In this document: positions 37,901-46,934 of the stretch, one piece after another
Layout of the letters: each line of letters starts with the position of its first letter
Numbering within the stretch: position 1 is the stretch's first letter
Source: Bradyrhizobium sp. Ec3.3
Lineage (GTDB): Bacteria > Pseudomonadota > Alphaproteobacteria > Rhizobiales > Xanthobacteraceae
DNA length: 64,000 nt
NCBI RefSeq assembly: GCF_000472925.1
Contig: NZ_AXAS01000045.1
Span: 1 to 64,000, forward strand
Direction: 5' to 3'
Notes under the pieces: generated by a model
The model's input: only the letters and a program-made list of their open reading frames with translations
Told to the model about the DNA's origin: nothing
The model's database searches: none
Program-made: the position numbers and the translations under genes

Positions 37901-38112
37901 TCGACTGGATCAAGACGCTTCATGAAGACGAGCGCTTGCAGGTCCGGCGCGACATCGACGCCTTGAAACATCGACTTGCCCGTATTCCCGCCGAGAAGCA
38001 GGAGGAGATCGAGTCGATCCGCAAGCGCTTTGCCGGATATCAGGTCAAGACCTTCCCGGTCGCCGTCATACTGTTGGTTCCCGAGAACCACCCGTGGAGA
38101 CGCGCGGCATGA
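34951..38112 (+). CDS. drmD: DISARM protein DrmD (SNF2-like helicase)
   Basis: A 1053-residue superfamily 2 ATPase. Walker A lies near residue 150 (LIADDVGLGKTIEAGLVVQE) and the DEAH box near 263 (LVVDEAHNVAP). The C-terminal helicase motifs are ATDAASEGIDLQNYCN and NPNVMEQRNGRIDRHGQ near 590-625. A long charged coiled-coil tail occupies about 690-740 and 890-1030. DrmD is the hallmark of class 1 DISARM and is thought to act with the methylase and DrmAB on phage DNA. The start ATG overlaps the upstream stop (TAATG) and its TGA overlaps the drmMI start (ATGA), so the three genes are coupled. Full length, no damage seen. Confidence 0.9.
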   Translation: MSVGAQKRQATESAIIRSAPEPGQLVEVRRRQWIVAETDASNGSGEIAAPQHRLTLTSIDEDSLGEQLEVIWEIEPGAHIIERAGLPSMTGRDNSERLEAFLDAVRWGAATNADRGFLQAPFRSGVSIEEFQLDPLVRAIDMARANLLIADDVGLGKTIEAGLVVQELLLRHRARTVFVVCPASLQEKWRVEMLEKFGLEFKIVDTAYVKELRRGRGIHANPWTSFPRLITSIDWIKSGEALRMLRDVLPVRSSYPRKFDILVVDEAHNVAPAGSAHYVLESQRTQLIRKIAPHFQHRLFLTATPHNGYTESFTSLLELLDDQRFSRNILPDDKQLSQVMVRRLKTDLLDKDGKPLYPKRNLQALAVPFTAEERRIQKLLEAYCVSREKTCAQAGAAATSFINNLLKKRLFSSPAAFASTLERHYATLTSGKAAQKPDEMSDRILRKAILKAEEDYADDAEVEAAQTEAVDEATKRSPALTADEERIIGEMRDWAQKASRRIDSKGKAIIDWLEANLKTAGAWNDRRVILFTEYRTTHQWLQQILASHGFGGDYLSIIHGGMDHEDREIVKAAFQTNPKDAPVRILLATDAASEGIDLQNYCNCLIHVEIPYNPNVMEQRNGRIDRHGQKETEVLIWHPVDGGAAADGSFGGHSEDIIRALKKLEAMREDMGSVNPVIAPQMAGLIEGSRRELDTREAEARAAKVRRFVRAEQQLKDRIAKLHERLQETSKDFHLSPDRSYAAVKTALALEKRPSLKPVDLPGAPAGSVFEMPPLTGSWSRCGEGLHHPHTGKLRPITFDHAVAKGRDDVVLVHLNHRLVQMCLRLLRAEVWAQNDVKKLHRVDVRALPSSMINDVAVAVISRLVVTGGNHHRLHEELTVAGGYLKDDAFSRETRVTQVNDWLDKAASIDAPNRLFEGLKRRFEKSQEGVQQAVEARSRERLRNLENTLEARQQQEIGNITAVLDELERAITAELRKEEEPEQLDWIKTLHEDERLQVRRDIDALKHRLARIPAEKQEEIESIRKRFAGYQVKTFPVAVILLVPENHPWRRAA

Positions 38113-41100
38113 GCGATCGCACGCGCCACTCGGAGTGGCTGTCTCTTATCGACGTTTCGGGGCCGTTTCTCGCCGAGCCGGTCTTGAAGGATACCTTTCC
38201 TCAAGGGCTCGGCGGCTTGGATGCGGCGAAGAAGACGCTGCTGCGCCAGGCGTATGACGAGTGGCGCGAAGCGCGCGATCTCGACGATCCGCTGCTGCTG
38301 AAGATCCACAGCGCTTGGATCGATCTCGTTCTGAAGCAGGGGCTGGAGCTCGACGAACAAGGAAAAGCTGATGTCCTAAAGCCCCGTGCCTCGCTATCCG
38401 AGACGCTGGCATACGAATTGCCGGAGCACGGTGTAACTCTCCGTCCCGACTACGCGGTCGTAGATGCGGAAGGCCTGCCACGTATGCTGATAGCCACCTA
38501 TGCTCCGGACATCCCGCTGACCGATGCAAGGAAGGGCGATGCCTGGGCGGCGCCGCCCGCCGAACGCATGGTCGAACTGTGCAGAGCGACGCAGGTGCGC
38601 CTCGGGCTCGTTACAAACGGTGAGCACTGGATGTTGGTCGACGCTCCTGTCGGAGCTGCGACGACAATGGCGAACTGGTACGCGCGCCTTTGGGGGCAGG
38701 AGCCGCTAACGCTTCAAGCCTTCGTCAATCTCCTCGGCATCAGACGCTTCTTCGTCGATCGAAGCGAGCAGCTACCTGCTTTGCTCGACAGGTCACTCGA
38801 ACATCAGGACGAAGTGACCGACGCTCTCGGCGAACAGGTCAGGCGCGCGGTCGAAGTATTGATTCAGGCCCTTGAGCGGGCGGACGTGGACCGTAAGCGC
38901 GAGCTGCTCGAAGGGATAGAACCGACGGAGCTTTATGAAGCCGGCCTTACCGTCATGATGCGTATCGTCTTCCTGCTGTCAGCGGAAGAGCGTGGCCTAT
39001 TGTTGATGGGTGACCCTCGTTACGAAGGCAACTACGCCGTCTCTACTGTGCGACTGCAGCTGCGCGCGGAATCCGAAGAAATATTGGAACGTCGCTGGGA
39101 TGCCTGGTCACGGTTGCTCTCGGTGTTTCGCGCAGTCTATGGAGGTATCGATCATGACTCCATGCGGCTGCCCGCCTTGGGGGGCTCGCTTTTCGATCCC
39201 GACCGATATCCGTTTCTAGAAGGCCGTGCCAAAGGTTCAAGCTGGAGAAGCGATCCCGCGACGCCACTGCCGATCGACAATCGAACCGTCTTACTGCTGC
39301 TCGAAGCAGTCCAACTTTTCCAAGGCCGGACGCTCTCGTATCTCGCGCTCGACGTGGAACAAATCGGTTACGTCTACGAAGGTTTGCTTGAGCGTACCGC
39401 TGTCCGCGCTGGCGAAGTCACGCTCGATCTCGACGCGACGAAAAATGCTGACACCCCGTGGGTCACGCTCCCGGAACTCGATGACGCTGCAGCTAAAGGG
39501 CGCAAGAACGTAGAAGAGCTTCTCCAAGATCGCACCGGCAGTTCCCCGAGCCGCGTTCGCAATGACTGGGGAAAAGACGTCAACGATGCGTCCGCCGAAA
39601 AACTACTGACGGTGTGCCAGGGGGACGGTGCGCTGCGTGATAGGGTGAAGCCGTACTTTCATCTTCTCCGAACTGACCCGTGGGGCCACCCCCTCGTTTA
39701 TCCCAAAGGCACCGTCATGGTCAGGATGGGCGCCGGCAGGCGCGAAACTGGGACCCACTACACGCCCAAATCGCTGACAGAAGCGATTGTTAAAGAAGCA
39801 CTTGAACCACTTGCTTATTTCGGGCCGGACGAGGGCAAGCCTAGGGATGCTTGGCAGCTCAAAGCGCCAAAGGAGCTACTCGGTCTAAAGATCTGCGATC
39901 CCGCAATGGGGTCCGGCGCTTTCCTCGTGCAGGTTTGCCGATGGCTGTCGGAGCGGGTCGTCGAAGCGTGGGCCCAAGCCGAGCAACAAGGAAGTGCAAT
40001 CTCATCTGAGGGTGAGGTGTTTGAGGCGATCGGTTCGCTAGAGCCGCTACGCTCGGATCCAGAGGAACGGCTATTAACAGCACGACGATTGATCGCCGAA
40101 CGTTGCCTGTACGGCGTCGACATCAACCCCTTGGCCGTCGAGCTTGCCAAGCTTTCGATCTGGCTCGTGACCCTTTCTAGGGGGCGACCCTTTGGCTTCC
40201 TCGACCACAATCTACGTGCTGGCGACAGTCTGCTTGGAATCACAAGCCAAGATCAACTCTATTACTTGGACATGGAGCCCCGCAAGGGAAGCTCTAAGCA
40301 GCTGTTTGCTGCGAACCTCGAGAAAGGGGTGGCGGAGTCTATAAAAGTTCGATCGGAGCTGCGGCAGCGTCCCGTTCGAGACATTCGAGACGTCAATGCG
40401 ATGGCAGACCTTGATCAGCAGGCACGCCATTTACTCCGATTGGCGAGCCTCTCAGCCGATGCATTTGTCGGCACAGTACTCGCGCCTTACGGCCAAACCA
40501 CGGGTGTGGCCATGGTTGCTGGCTTGATCGGGGAAGCGGTGGCCGGACACACAGACAAGGTGGAAGAACTGCAGCGCGCAGCGCATACGACCTTGAAGTT
40601 GGATCTCCCCACTGGAAAAACTCCCCGGCGGCCTTTTCATTGGCCACTTGAATTTTCGGAGGTTTTCAAAGGCTCTAATTCCGGTTTCGATAGCATCGTC
40701 GGCAATCCACCATTTCTGGGCGGCAAAAAGATTTCCGGTGTTTTTGGAGACCGCTACCGAGAATATCTAGTCGAGCACGTAGCAGGGGGCACACGGGGCC
40801 ACGCCGACCTCATCGCATATTTCTTCCTTCGTGTAGGCGCGCTCGTTCGAAGGGGGGGTACCTTTGGGTTGATCGCGTCTAATTCTATTGTGGAAGGCGA
40901 CACGCGCGATGTTGGACTCACGCAACTGCTGGCGCGAGGCGGAGCGATCTACAGAGCGACGCGCAGCGAGATTTGGCCTGGGACGGCGAACGTCGCAACC
41001 AGCAGGATCCATTTTTGTCGCGGAGAATGGGGCGGCTTACGAATATTGGATAACGCCGCAGTTTCACGCATATCAGCTAGTTTGACCGATAGAGAGAACT

Positions 41101-42227
41101 GGAGCCCAGTGAAGCTGTCGTCGAATCTTGGAGCGTGCTTCCAGGGGTCTATCATCCTTGGGTTGGGGTTTACACTCACTCCCTTAGGAGCGAAAGCCAT
41201 ACTTCAAAAGCATCCGGAATATGCGGGGACAGTCTTGTTTCCGTACCTCATCGGCAAAGAGGTAAACTCACATCCAATACCGACGCCCGGACGATGGGTA
41301 ATAAACTTTTGGGACTGGCCGGAAAGTAAAGCTAAGACCTATCCGGACCTCTACGAGCAAGTTCTCCGAAACGTAAAGCCGGAGCGAGATGCCCTTAAGA
41401 ACAACGTTACCGCACAAGGATACAAGGACAGGTGGTGGCGCTTTGGGCGTGATGGAAAGAATCTATACCATGCGGTGGGGAGGGGCGGCCTTTTTGTTGC
41501 TCATCCCACTGGAGCGTATCCACGCACTCCGTTGGACTTGGTGATTGTCTTCGCAACACAAGCGACGAAATACCCCTGCTTCACAATAGTTAAAAACGAG
41601 TCGATATATGCCAACTCTCTTGGCGTCGTAGCAAGCCAGAGCTTTGGCCTGCTTGCGGCACTTTCTTCCGATTTACATGCTATTTGGGCATTTGAGCACG
41701 GATCACGCTTAGAGGAGAGGCTACGATATACTCACGGTGATATTTTCGAGACGTTTCCTTTCCCTCCTGGTGTGTTGGAGAACCGCAACCAATCTCTTGA
41801 GCGTGTAGGAAAAAAATTCTTCGATAAACGCCAAGCTTATCTTGTTGGCAAAAACATGGGAATGACGAAATTCTATAATGATTTTCATGACGCCGAGAAG
41901 CGAGATGCTCAAATAAAAGAACTTCGTGAGTTGCAGGTTGAGATGAACCATGAGGTTCTAAAGGCTTATGGTTTTGAGAGCATCGACCTTGCCCATGATT
42001 TCCGCGAGGTTGGCTATCAACCTAGCGGCAAGAATATTCGTTTCACGATTAGTGAACCTGCGAGAATTGAGCTGCTGTACCGGTTGGCCGTATTGAACAA
42101 ATTACGGCACGAACGAGAGAGTAGGACCCCGGCATTGTCAGCCCGCCGCTTGTCGGATTGCGTTGACGAAATTCCTTCGGACGGCCTCTTCGCGACACGA
42201 GCGGGGGCTGGTGGTGCAAGTGGCTAG
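38109..42227 (+). CDS. drmMI: DISARM protein DrmMI (N6-adenine DNA methyltransferase)
   Basis: A 1372-residue protein from ATG 38109 (ATGA overlap with drmD). The N-terminal 500 residues are a large domain with TLRPDYAVVDAEGLP and MMRIVFLLSAEERGLL. The methyltransferase core begins near residue 545 (TGTHYTPKSLTEAIVKEALE), with motif I at CDPAMGSGAFLVQVC (about 595) and motif IV as GNPPFLGGKK (about 865), the NPPF of gamma-class N6-adenine enzymes. The C-terminal third is the target-recognition region. From about 40.9 to 42.1 kb the DNA is clearly richer in A+T than the rest of the operon, suggesting that the recognition region was exchanged. DrmMI marks host DNA so DISARM spares it. Confidence 0.9.
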   Translation: MSDRTRHSEWLSLIDVSGPFLAEPVLKDTFPQGLGGLDAAKKTLLRQAYDEWREARDLDDPLLLKIHSAWIDLVLKQGLELDEQGKADVLKPRASLSETLAYELPEHGVTLRPDYAVVDAEGLPRMLIATYAPDIPLTDARKGDAWAAPPAERMVELCRATQVRLGLVTNGEHWMLVDAPVGAATTMANWYARLWGQEPLTLQAFVNLLGIRRFFVDRSEQLPALLDRSLEHQDEVTDALGEQVRRAVEVLIQALERADVDRKRELLEGIEPTELYEAGLTVMMRIVFLLSAEERGLLLMGDPRYEGNYAVSTVRLQLRAESEEILERRWDAWSRLLSVFRAVYGGIDHDSMRLPALGGSLFDPDRYPFLEGRAKGSSWRSDPATPLPIDNRTVLLLLEAVQLFQGRTLSYLALDVEQIGYVYEGLLERTAVRAGEVTLDLDATKNADTPWVTLPELDDAAAKGRKNVEELLQDRTGSSPSRVRNDWGKDVNDASAEKLLTVCQGDGALRDRVKPYFHLLRTDPWGHPLVYPKGTVMVRMGAGRRETGTHYTPKSLTEAIVKEALEPLAYFGPDEGKPRDAWQLKAPKELLGLKICDPAMGSGAFLVQVCRWLSERVVEAWAQAEQQGSAISSEGEVFEAIGSLEPLRSDPEERLLTARRLIAERCLYGVDINPLAVELAKLSIWLVTLSRGRPFGFLDHNLRAGDSLLGITSQDQLYYLDMEPRKGSSKQLFAANLEKGVAESIKVRSELRQRPVRDIRDVNAMADLDQQARHLLRLASLSADAFVGTVLAPYGQTTGVAMVAGLIGEAVAGHTDKVEELQRAAHTTLKLDLPTGKTPRRPFHWPLEFSEVFKGSNSGFDSIVGNPPFLGGKKISGVFGDRYREYLVEHVAGGTRGHADLIAYFFLRVGALVRRGGTFGLIASNSIVEGDTRDVGLTQLLARGGAIYRATRSEIWPGTANVATSRIHFCRGEWGGLRILDNAAVSRISASLTDRENWSPVKLSSNLGACFQGSIILGLGFTLTPLGAKAILQKHPEYAGTVLFPYLIGKEVNSHPIPTPGRWVINFWDWPESKAKTYPDLYEQVLRNVKPERDALKNNVTAQGYKDRWWRFGRDGKNLYHAVGRGGLFVAHPTGAYPRTPLDLVIVFATQATKYPCFTIVKNESIYANSLGVVASQSFGLLAALSSDLHAIWAFEHGSRLEERLRYTHGDIFETFPFPPGVLENRNQSLERVGKKFFDKRQAYLVGKNMGMTKFYNDFHDAEKRDAQIKELRELQVEMNHEVLKAYGFESIDLAHDFREVGYQPSGKNIRFTISEPARIELLYRLAVLNKLRHERESRTPALSARRLSDCVDEIPSDGLFATRAGAGGASG

Positions 42228-42892
42228 GATCTATTCACATGAGGAGTGTCCTGGCGCCGATCTCACGGTTGATGCGGTGTACGAGGGCGGCCAAACTAAG
42301 GACGCCGGGAGCGATGCGATTTCGAAGGTTCTGCATGGCAGCGGCAATCAAGGGGGATTCCGTGCAGCAGGGACAGGCGAGGACAAGAAGTTCGTCGCTC
42401 TCTACACGAGCGGGAAGAATCGCGATTGGCCAGGCCATCTGGAGCTGAGCACGGGACAGTTCGTGTACTTTGGCGACAACAAGACGCCGGGACACGAGCT
42501 TCACGAAACGCCGCGCAGCGGCAACCGCATTCTGCGCCGCGTCTTCGATCTATTGCACGCCAATCCGAGCCAGCGCGCGCTTATTCCTCCTTTCTTCGTC
42601 TTCAAGAAATACCCGACGTCGGCGAGCGCGCGATCGGTGCAGTTCAAAGGCTTGGCTGCTCCGGGCTTTCCAGGGCTTGCGGCAACGAGCGATCTGGTCG
42701 CTGTCTGGAAGACGACCGGCGGCCAGCGCTTTCAAAACTACCGCGCTGTCTTCACGGTGCTCGATGTGCCTGTCGTGCCTCACGCTTGGCTTCATACTGA
42801 CCGCGAACGGTTTCAACACACGGGAGCTTTTGAGCGCGCTCCTGCAACGCGAATTTCCAGGGGGCAAACATGGCGGAAGCAACGGCGGCTAA
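42220..42892 (+). pseudogene. AspBHI-like nuclease lacking its catalytic domain, inside the DISARM operon
   Basis: Residues from GTG 42220 (with LTVDAVYEGGQTKDAGSDAI, GNQGGFRAAGTGEDKK, YFGDNKTPGHELHETP and QFKGLAAPGFPGLAATSDLV) parallel the N-terminal half of the intact protein at 54442-55686. That half resembles the SRA-like, modified-cytosine-reading domain of AspBHI/MspJI-family enzymes. At about 42790, right after a conserved HAWL, the sequence jumps in another frame to ILTANGFNTRELLSALLQRE, matching the last 25 residues of the intact paralogue. The deletion removes about 190 codons, including the GGRD and EAK catalytic residues. The piece sits exactly between drmMI (8-base overlap) and drmA (overlap). 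Confidence 0.75.
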
Positions 42893-45800
42893 CGGCACTG
42901 TAGCGACGAACGCCTGGCTGGTCGTCGACAAGGGTGGCGCGCTTCTGCCGGGGTTCACGGTCGCGCTTTCCGGTGAACGCAAGCTGCACGCCGCCATCGC
43001 GCATGGCGATTGGCTGTTGGTAGCCGATCCGTCGGGGAGCGCGTCGCGCGTCGGGCGCGTCATGCGCGTGCGCTCGGATCTCGAGAGTACGGTTCTTTAC
43101 CTCGATCGCCTCCTCGAGATCGGTGGAAATGCGACAATCACTTCTGCCGGACTATCGCCGCCTATGGGGCAGACGACGCGATTGCAGTGGAACGACTTCC
43201 TGGACGCGGTGAAAAAAATCACCGGAGGAGCGCTCGACGATGTTCCGCCGGTTGGCTCGCGTAGAGGCAAGGAGAACGAGGACATCTCCTATATCCGGGA
43301 GCTGCTACAGTTCGCCGTGATCGACGATCTTCTCGGGCCCGCGAACGGTCCCCACGAGCGTATCATCGATATGAGCGTGCGGGACCGCTACCTCGTCGGC
43401 AAGCTCGCGCCGCGCGAGGTCGAACACGACGGCGTCGAAGGCGGGTTACCCGCCGCGGACGATGCCGACGAAGAGCCCGGCGACCTCGATGTCCACAAAG
43501 GCCGGCACGAGCCGGGAGCGGAGTTCGACAGTACCACGGGACGCGTCGACGCCGAAGCCGAGTCTGCCGACGAGATCGACGCCACAAGCAACCAGTCTCT
43601 CGTGCCTTCCAGCCTCGGATTGACCTTCTGCGTCAACGGCGACGTGAAGCAAATCGAGGTCGAAGCGCGCTGGGGCCAGTACGAGCGCATCTACGAGCAC
43701 GAACATACGAAGAAGATCAACAAGAAGATCAAGGACGCCCAGGGCAACGTCATCCGCAAGGAACAGGCCGAAGTCAAAGCAAAGGTCTGGCAGCGCGTGC
43801 CGTGCGGCGGCCAGCTGACGCTCGAGCTTATCGATGGCGTGATCTCCCATCGGCCGCCCGACAAGGACCGGCCGGATGTGAGGGTGCAAGGAACTGTGAG
43901 GCCGAAGAACGCCGACGGCGACCGGCTCATCACACTGTTCCTCGTCAACGCGCAAACCGAACCGGACGAAAACAAGGACTCCGCCTGGGTCTTCCAGCCG
44001 GAGCTGATTGTCCGTTCGCCGAATGGCAACGCGGTATTCAGACGCCGCGCGGCGCTCGCGACCAAGGACGACGACGAAGAGCGCAAGGCGCTCGAGATGA
44101 TCTACCGCAAGCAGGTCGAATTCGCCGTAGGCCACGGAGTTTCCGTCCACGCGAATACAGTGGCCGAGGACCCCGAGAAGGCCGACGATGTGCGCACCGT
44201 CGTGATGCCCCAGTTCGAGGTGCCGGTCACCGAGACGCCCGGACTGCGGCCGCAAGACCGGCCCGCCATGCGCGACATGGTCGACAAAGGTCATCTCGAT
44301 ATGGAGGTCCTGTCCGCGCTGGATCCCAAGGACCTGGTCGCCGCGCTGTCCGTGCTTCCCCGCGATTATGGAGACTGGATCGCGGAACAGCGCGCCCGCA
44401 TCGGCAAGGATGTGACCGGGCACGCCCCACAGGCCAAGGCCGCACTGGACCGCTGCGATGAAATCCGCAAGCGGCTCGAAGAAGGAATTGCCGTCCTCGC
44501 CGATGCGAAGAACGAAAAGGCGCTCACGGCTTTCCGCTTCGCGAACAGGGCCATGGCGCAGCAGCGCATTCACAGCCTTTATGCGCTCTCGCACCGCCGC
44601 GGCGAAGGAAAGACGCTTGCGGATTTCGAGGAGCGCCGCAACAGGTCATGGCGGCCGTTCCAGCTCGCGTTCATCCTTCTTTCGATCCCGTCGCTAGCCG
44701 ATCCCGAACACAAGGACCGCACCGCTCCGCTCGACGCCTATGCCGATCTTCTCTGGTTTCCCACTGGCGGCGGCAAGACCGAGGCGTACCTGGGCGTCGC
44801 GGCCTTCGCGATGGCGATACGGCGTTTGCAAGGCGTGCTCGGCGGCTATGACGGCACGCGCGGCCTGACCGTCATCATGCGCTATACGCTGCGCCTCCTG
44901 ACGCTCCAGCAATTTCAGCGCGCCTCGACGTTGATCTGCGCCATGGAGCTGCTCCGGCAGGAGGCCGCTGCGAAGGGCGACAAGTCGTGGGGCGAAGAGC
45001 CGTTCACGATCGGACTTTGGGTCGGCAACAAGGTGACTCCCGGCACCACCGCCGAAAGCAGCCAGGTCGTTCGCAATATCCGCGACCCCGAGAAGTTCGA
45101 TGCGGGCGGGACGTCGCCCGCGCAGCTGACGAGCTGTCCCTGGTGCGGATGCGAGATCGATCCTAAGCAGGATATCGAGGTCGATACCGCGCGCAAGCGG
45201 ACGACGATTTACTGCGGCGACAAAAAAGGCGGGTGCGAATTCTCGAAGGGCAAGTCGAGTAAAAAGACGCAGCCCGGCATCCCCGTCCTCGTGGTCGACG
45301 AGGAAATCTATCACCGCCCGCCGTCGATGATGATCGCGACGGTCGACAAGTTCGCCCTCATGGCATGGAAGGGGGAGGTGCGGACTCTCTTCGGCATGGC
45401 CACGACGGAATGCCCGAGGCATGGCCTTCTTTGGCCTGACGCCGATTGCACCGGCAATCACAAGACATACAAAGTGCTGCCGAGTACGGCCGTTCGCAAC
45501 ATCACCCGCCTCAGGCCGCCCGATCTCATCATTCAGGACGAATTCCATCTTATCAGCGGGCCTCTCGGCACGATGGTCGGCCTTTATGAAACCGCGATCG
45601 ACGAGCTTTGCGGCTGGCAACTGAACGGCAAAACCGTTCAGCCCAAGATCGTTGCTTCCACGGCGACGGTCCGAAAGGCGGCGGAGCAGGTCAACAACGT
45701 GTTCATGCGGCGCGTCGCGGTGTTCCCGCCGCACGGTCTCGATGTCGAGGACAACTTCTTTTCGATCCAGAGGCCCGTGGCCTCGATGCCAGGGCGCCGC

Positions 45801-46934
45801 TATCTCGGGGTTTGCTCGCCGGGCAGCTCGCGTCCGGCCATGCTGATCCGCGTCTATACCGCCTTCCTGACCGCCTCGCAGGCGCTGTTCAACCGTTTCG
45901 GCCAGGCTGCCGATCCGTACCTCACCACGGTCGGCTACTTCAATTCACTGCGCGAACTGGGCGGCATGCGCCGCCTCGCCGAAGACGACGTGCAGACGCG
46001 CTCCTACCGCGTGCAGATGAGCGACGTCGACCGGCCCGGCCTCGAGCAGCGCGCCGTGAGCACCATCCGCGAGCTTACCTCGCGCGTTTCGAGCCGTGAT
46101 ATCCCGAAGAACCTCGATCAGCTCGAGATCAAGTTCAAGGCGTCCTACGACGCCGCGCTCGGGCGCTACGTGACGGAATGGGACGAGGGTGAAGCTCGAT
46201 CGATCGACGTCGTGCTGGCGACAAACATGCTTTCCGTCGGAGTCGACGTGAATCGCCTCGGGCTCATGGTCGTGAACGGACAGCCCAAGGGGACAGCCGA
46301 ATACATTCAGGCAACGAGCCGCGTCGGGCGCTCTTTCCCGGGGCTCGTCTGCACCGTGCTGACATGGGCTCGGCCCCGCGACCTATCGCACTACGAGACC
46401 TTCGAGCACTACCACGCGACCTTCTACAAGCACGTGGAGGCGCAATCCGTCACGCCGTTCTCGCCGCGCGCGATGGATCGTGGACTTACCGGAACGATGC
46501 TGAGCGTCATGCGGCTCGAGAACCCTCTCTTCAATCCCAATCCCGGCGCGGGAGCTCTCGACAAGCCCGATCGAACGGAAGCGGCCGAGGCGCACGATCT
46601 GCTTGTCAATAGGGCGTGGCAGATCTCCCATCAGGCCGCCATCAAAGATCTCGCCTCCGCGGAGCTCAAGGAGCGTCTCGACGAATGGGCGGGAGAAGCG
46701 GGCAAGGGCGGCAGAACCCTCGCTTACGAGAAGAAAGGTCCGAACGTTTCCACGACCGTCGCGCTTCTCAAGCGGCCAGGGATTCAGGCGTGGGACAATT
46801 TCACCGTTCCCATGTCCATGCGTGAGGTCGAACCCGGCGTGAGCCTCATCATGAGCACCGTCAGGATCGGCGGTTCCGATCCGGGCTGGAATCCGCGGCC
46901 CGTCGGGCGGGACGATGCTGGAGGCGACGCATGA
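42870..46934 (+). CDS. drmA: DISARM protein DrmA (helicase)
   Basis: A 1354-residue protein. Walker A is near residue 630 (LWFPTGGGKTEAYLGVAAFA). A four-cysteine zinc-binding pair is near 755-790 (SCPWCGCEID and IYCGDKKGGCEFS). A DE-box is near 890 (LIIQDEFHLISGPLGTMVGL). The C-terminal helicase part is TNMLSVGVDVNRLGLMVVNG and ATSRVGRSFPGLV near 1115-1155. DrmA forms a complex with DrmB that engages unmethylated phage DNA. Its ATG lies within the tail of the nuclease remnant, and the final ATGA overlaps drmB. A charged, low-complexity stretch at about 190-250 looks like a flexible linker. Length is normal for the family. Confidence 0.92.
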   Translation: MAEATAANGTVATNAWLVVDKGGALLPGFTVALSGERKLHAAIAHGDWLLVADPSGSASRVGRVMRVRSDLESTVLYLDRLLEIGGNATITSAGLSPPMGQTTRLQWNDFLDAVKKITGGALDDVPPVGSRRGKENEDISYIRELLQFAVIDDLLGPANGPHERIIDMSVRDRYLVGKLAPREVEHDGVEGGLPAADDADEEPGDLDVHKGRHEPGAEFDSTTGRVDAEAESADEIDATSNQSLVPSSLGLTFCVNGDVKQIEVEARWGQYERIYEHEHTKKINKKIKDAQGNVIRKEQAEVKAKVWQRVPCGGQLTLELIDGVISHRPPDKDRPDVRVQGTVRPKNADGDRLITLFLVNAQTEPDENKDSAWVFQPELIVRSPNGNAVFRRRAALATKDDDEERKALEMIYRKQVEFAVGHGVSVHANTVAEDPEKADDVRTVVMPQFEVPVTETPGLRPQDRPAMRDMVDKGHLDMEVLSALDPKDLVAALSVLPRDYGDWIAEQRARIGKDVTGHAPQAKAALDRCDEIRKRLEEGIAVLADAKNEKALTAFRFANRAMAQQRIHSLYALSHRRGEGKTLADFEERRNRSWRPFQLAFILLSIPSLADPEHKDRTAPLDAYADLLWFPTGGGKTEAYLGVAAFAMAIRRLQGVLGGYDGTRGLTVIMRYTLRLLTLQQFQRASTLICAMELLRQEAAAKGDKSWGEEPFTIGLWVGNKVTPGTTAESSQVVRNIRDPEKFDAGGTSPAQLTSCPWCGCEIDPKQDIEVDTARKRTTIYCGDKKGGCEFSKGKSSKKTQPGIPVLVVDEEIYHRPPSMMIATVDKFALMAWKGEVRTLFGMATTECPRHGLLWPDADCTGNHKTYKVLPSTAVRNITRLRPPDLIIQDEFHLISGPLGTMVGLYETAIDELCGWQLNGKTVQPKIVASTATVRKAAEQVNNVFMRRVAVFPPHGLDVEDNFFSIQRPVASMPGRRYLGVCSPGSSRPAMLIRVYTAFLTASQALFNRFGQAADPYLTTVGYFNSLRELGGMRRLAEDDVQTRSYRVQMSDVDRPGLEQRAVSTIRELTSRVSSRDIPKNLDQLEIKFKASYDAALGRYVTEWDEGEARSIDVVLATNMLSVGVDVNRLGLMVVNGQPKGTAEYIQATSRVGRSFPGLVCTVLTWARPRDLSHYETFEHYHATFYKHVEAQSVTPFSPRAMDRGLTGTMLSVMRLENPLFNPNPGAGALDKPDRTEAAEAHDLLVNRAWQISHQAAIKDLASAELKERLDEWAGEAGKGGRTLAYEKKGPNVSTTVALLKRPGIQAWDNFTVPMSMREVEPGVSLIMSTVRIGGSDPGWNPRPVGRDDAGGDA

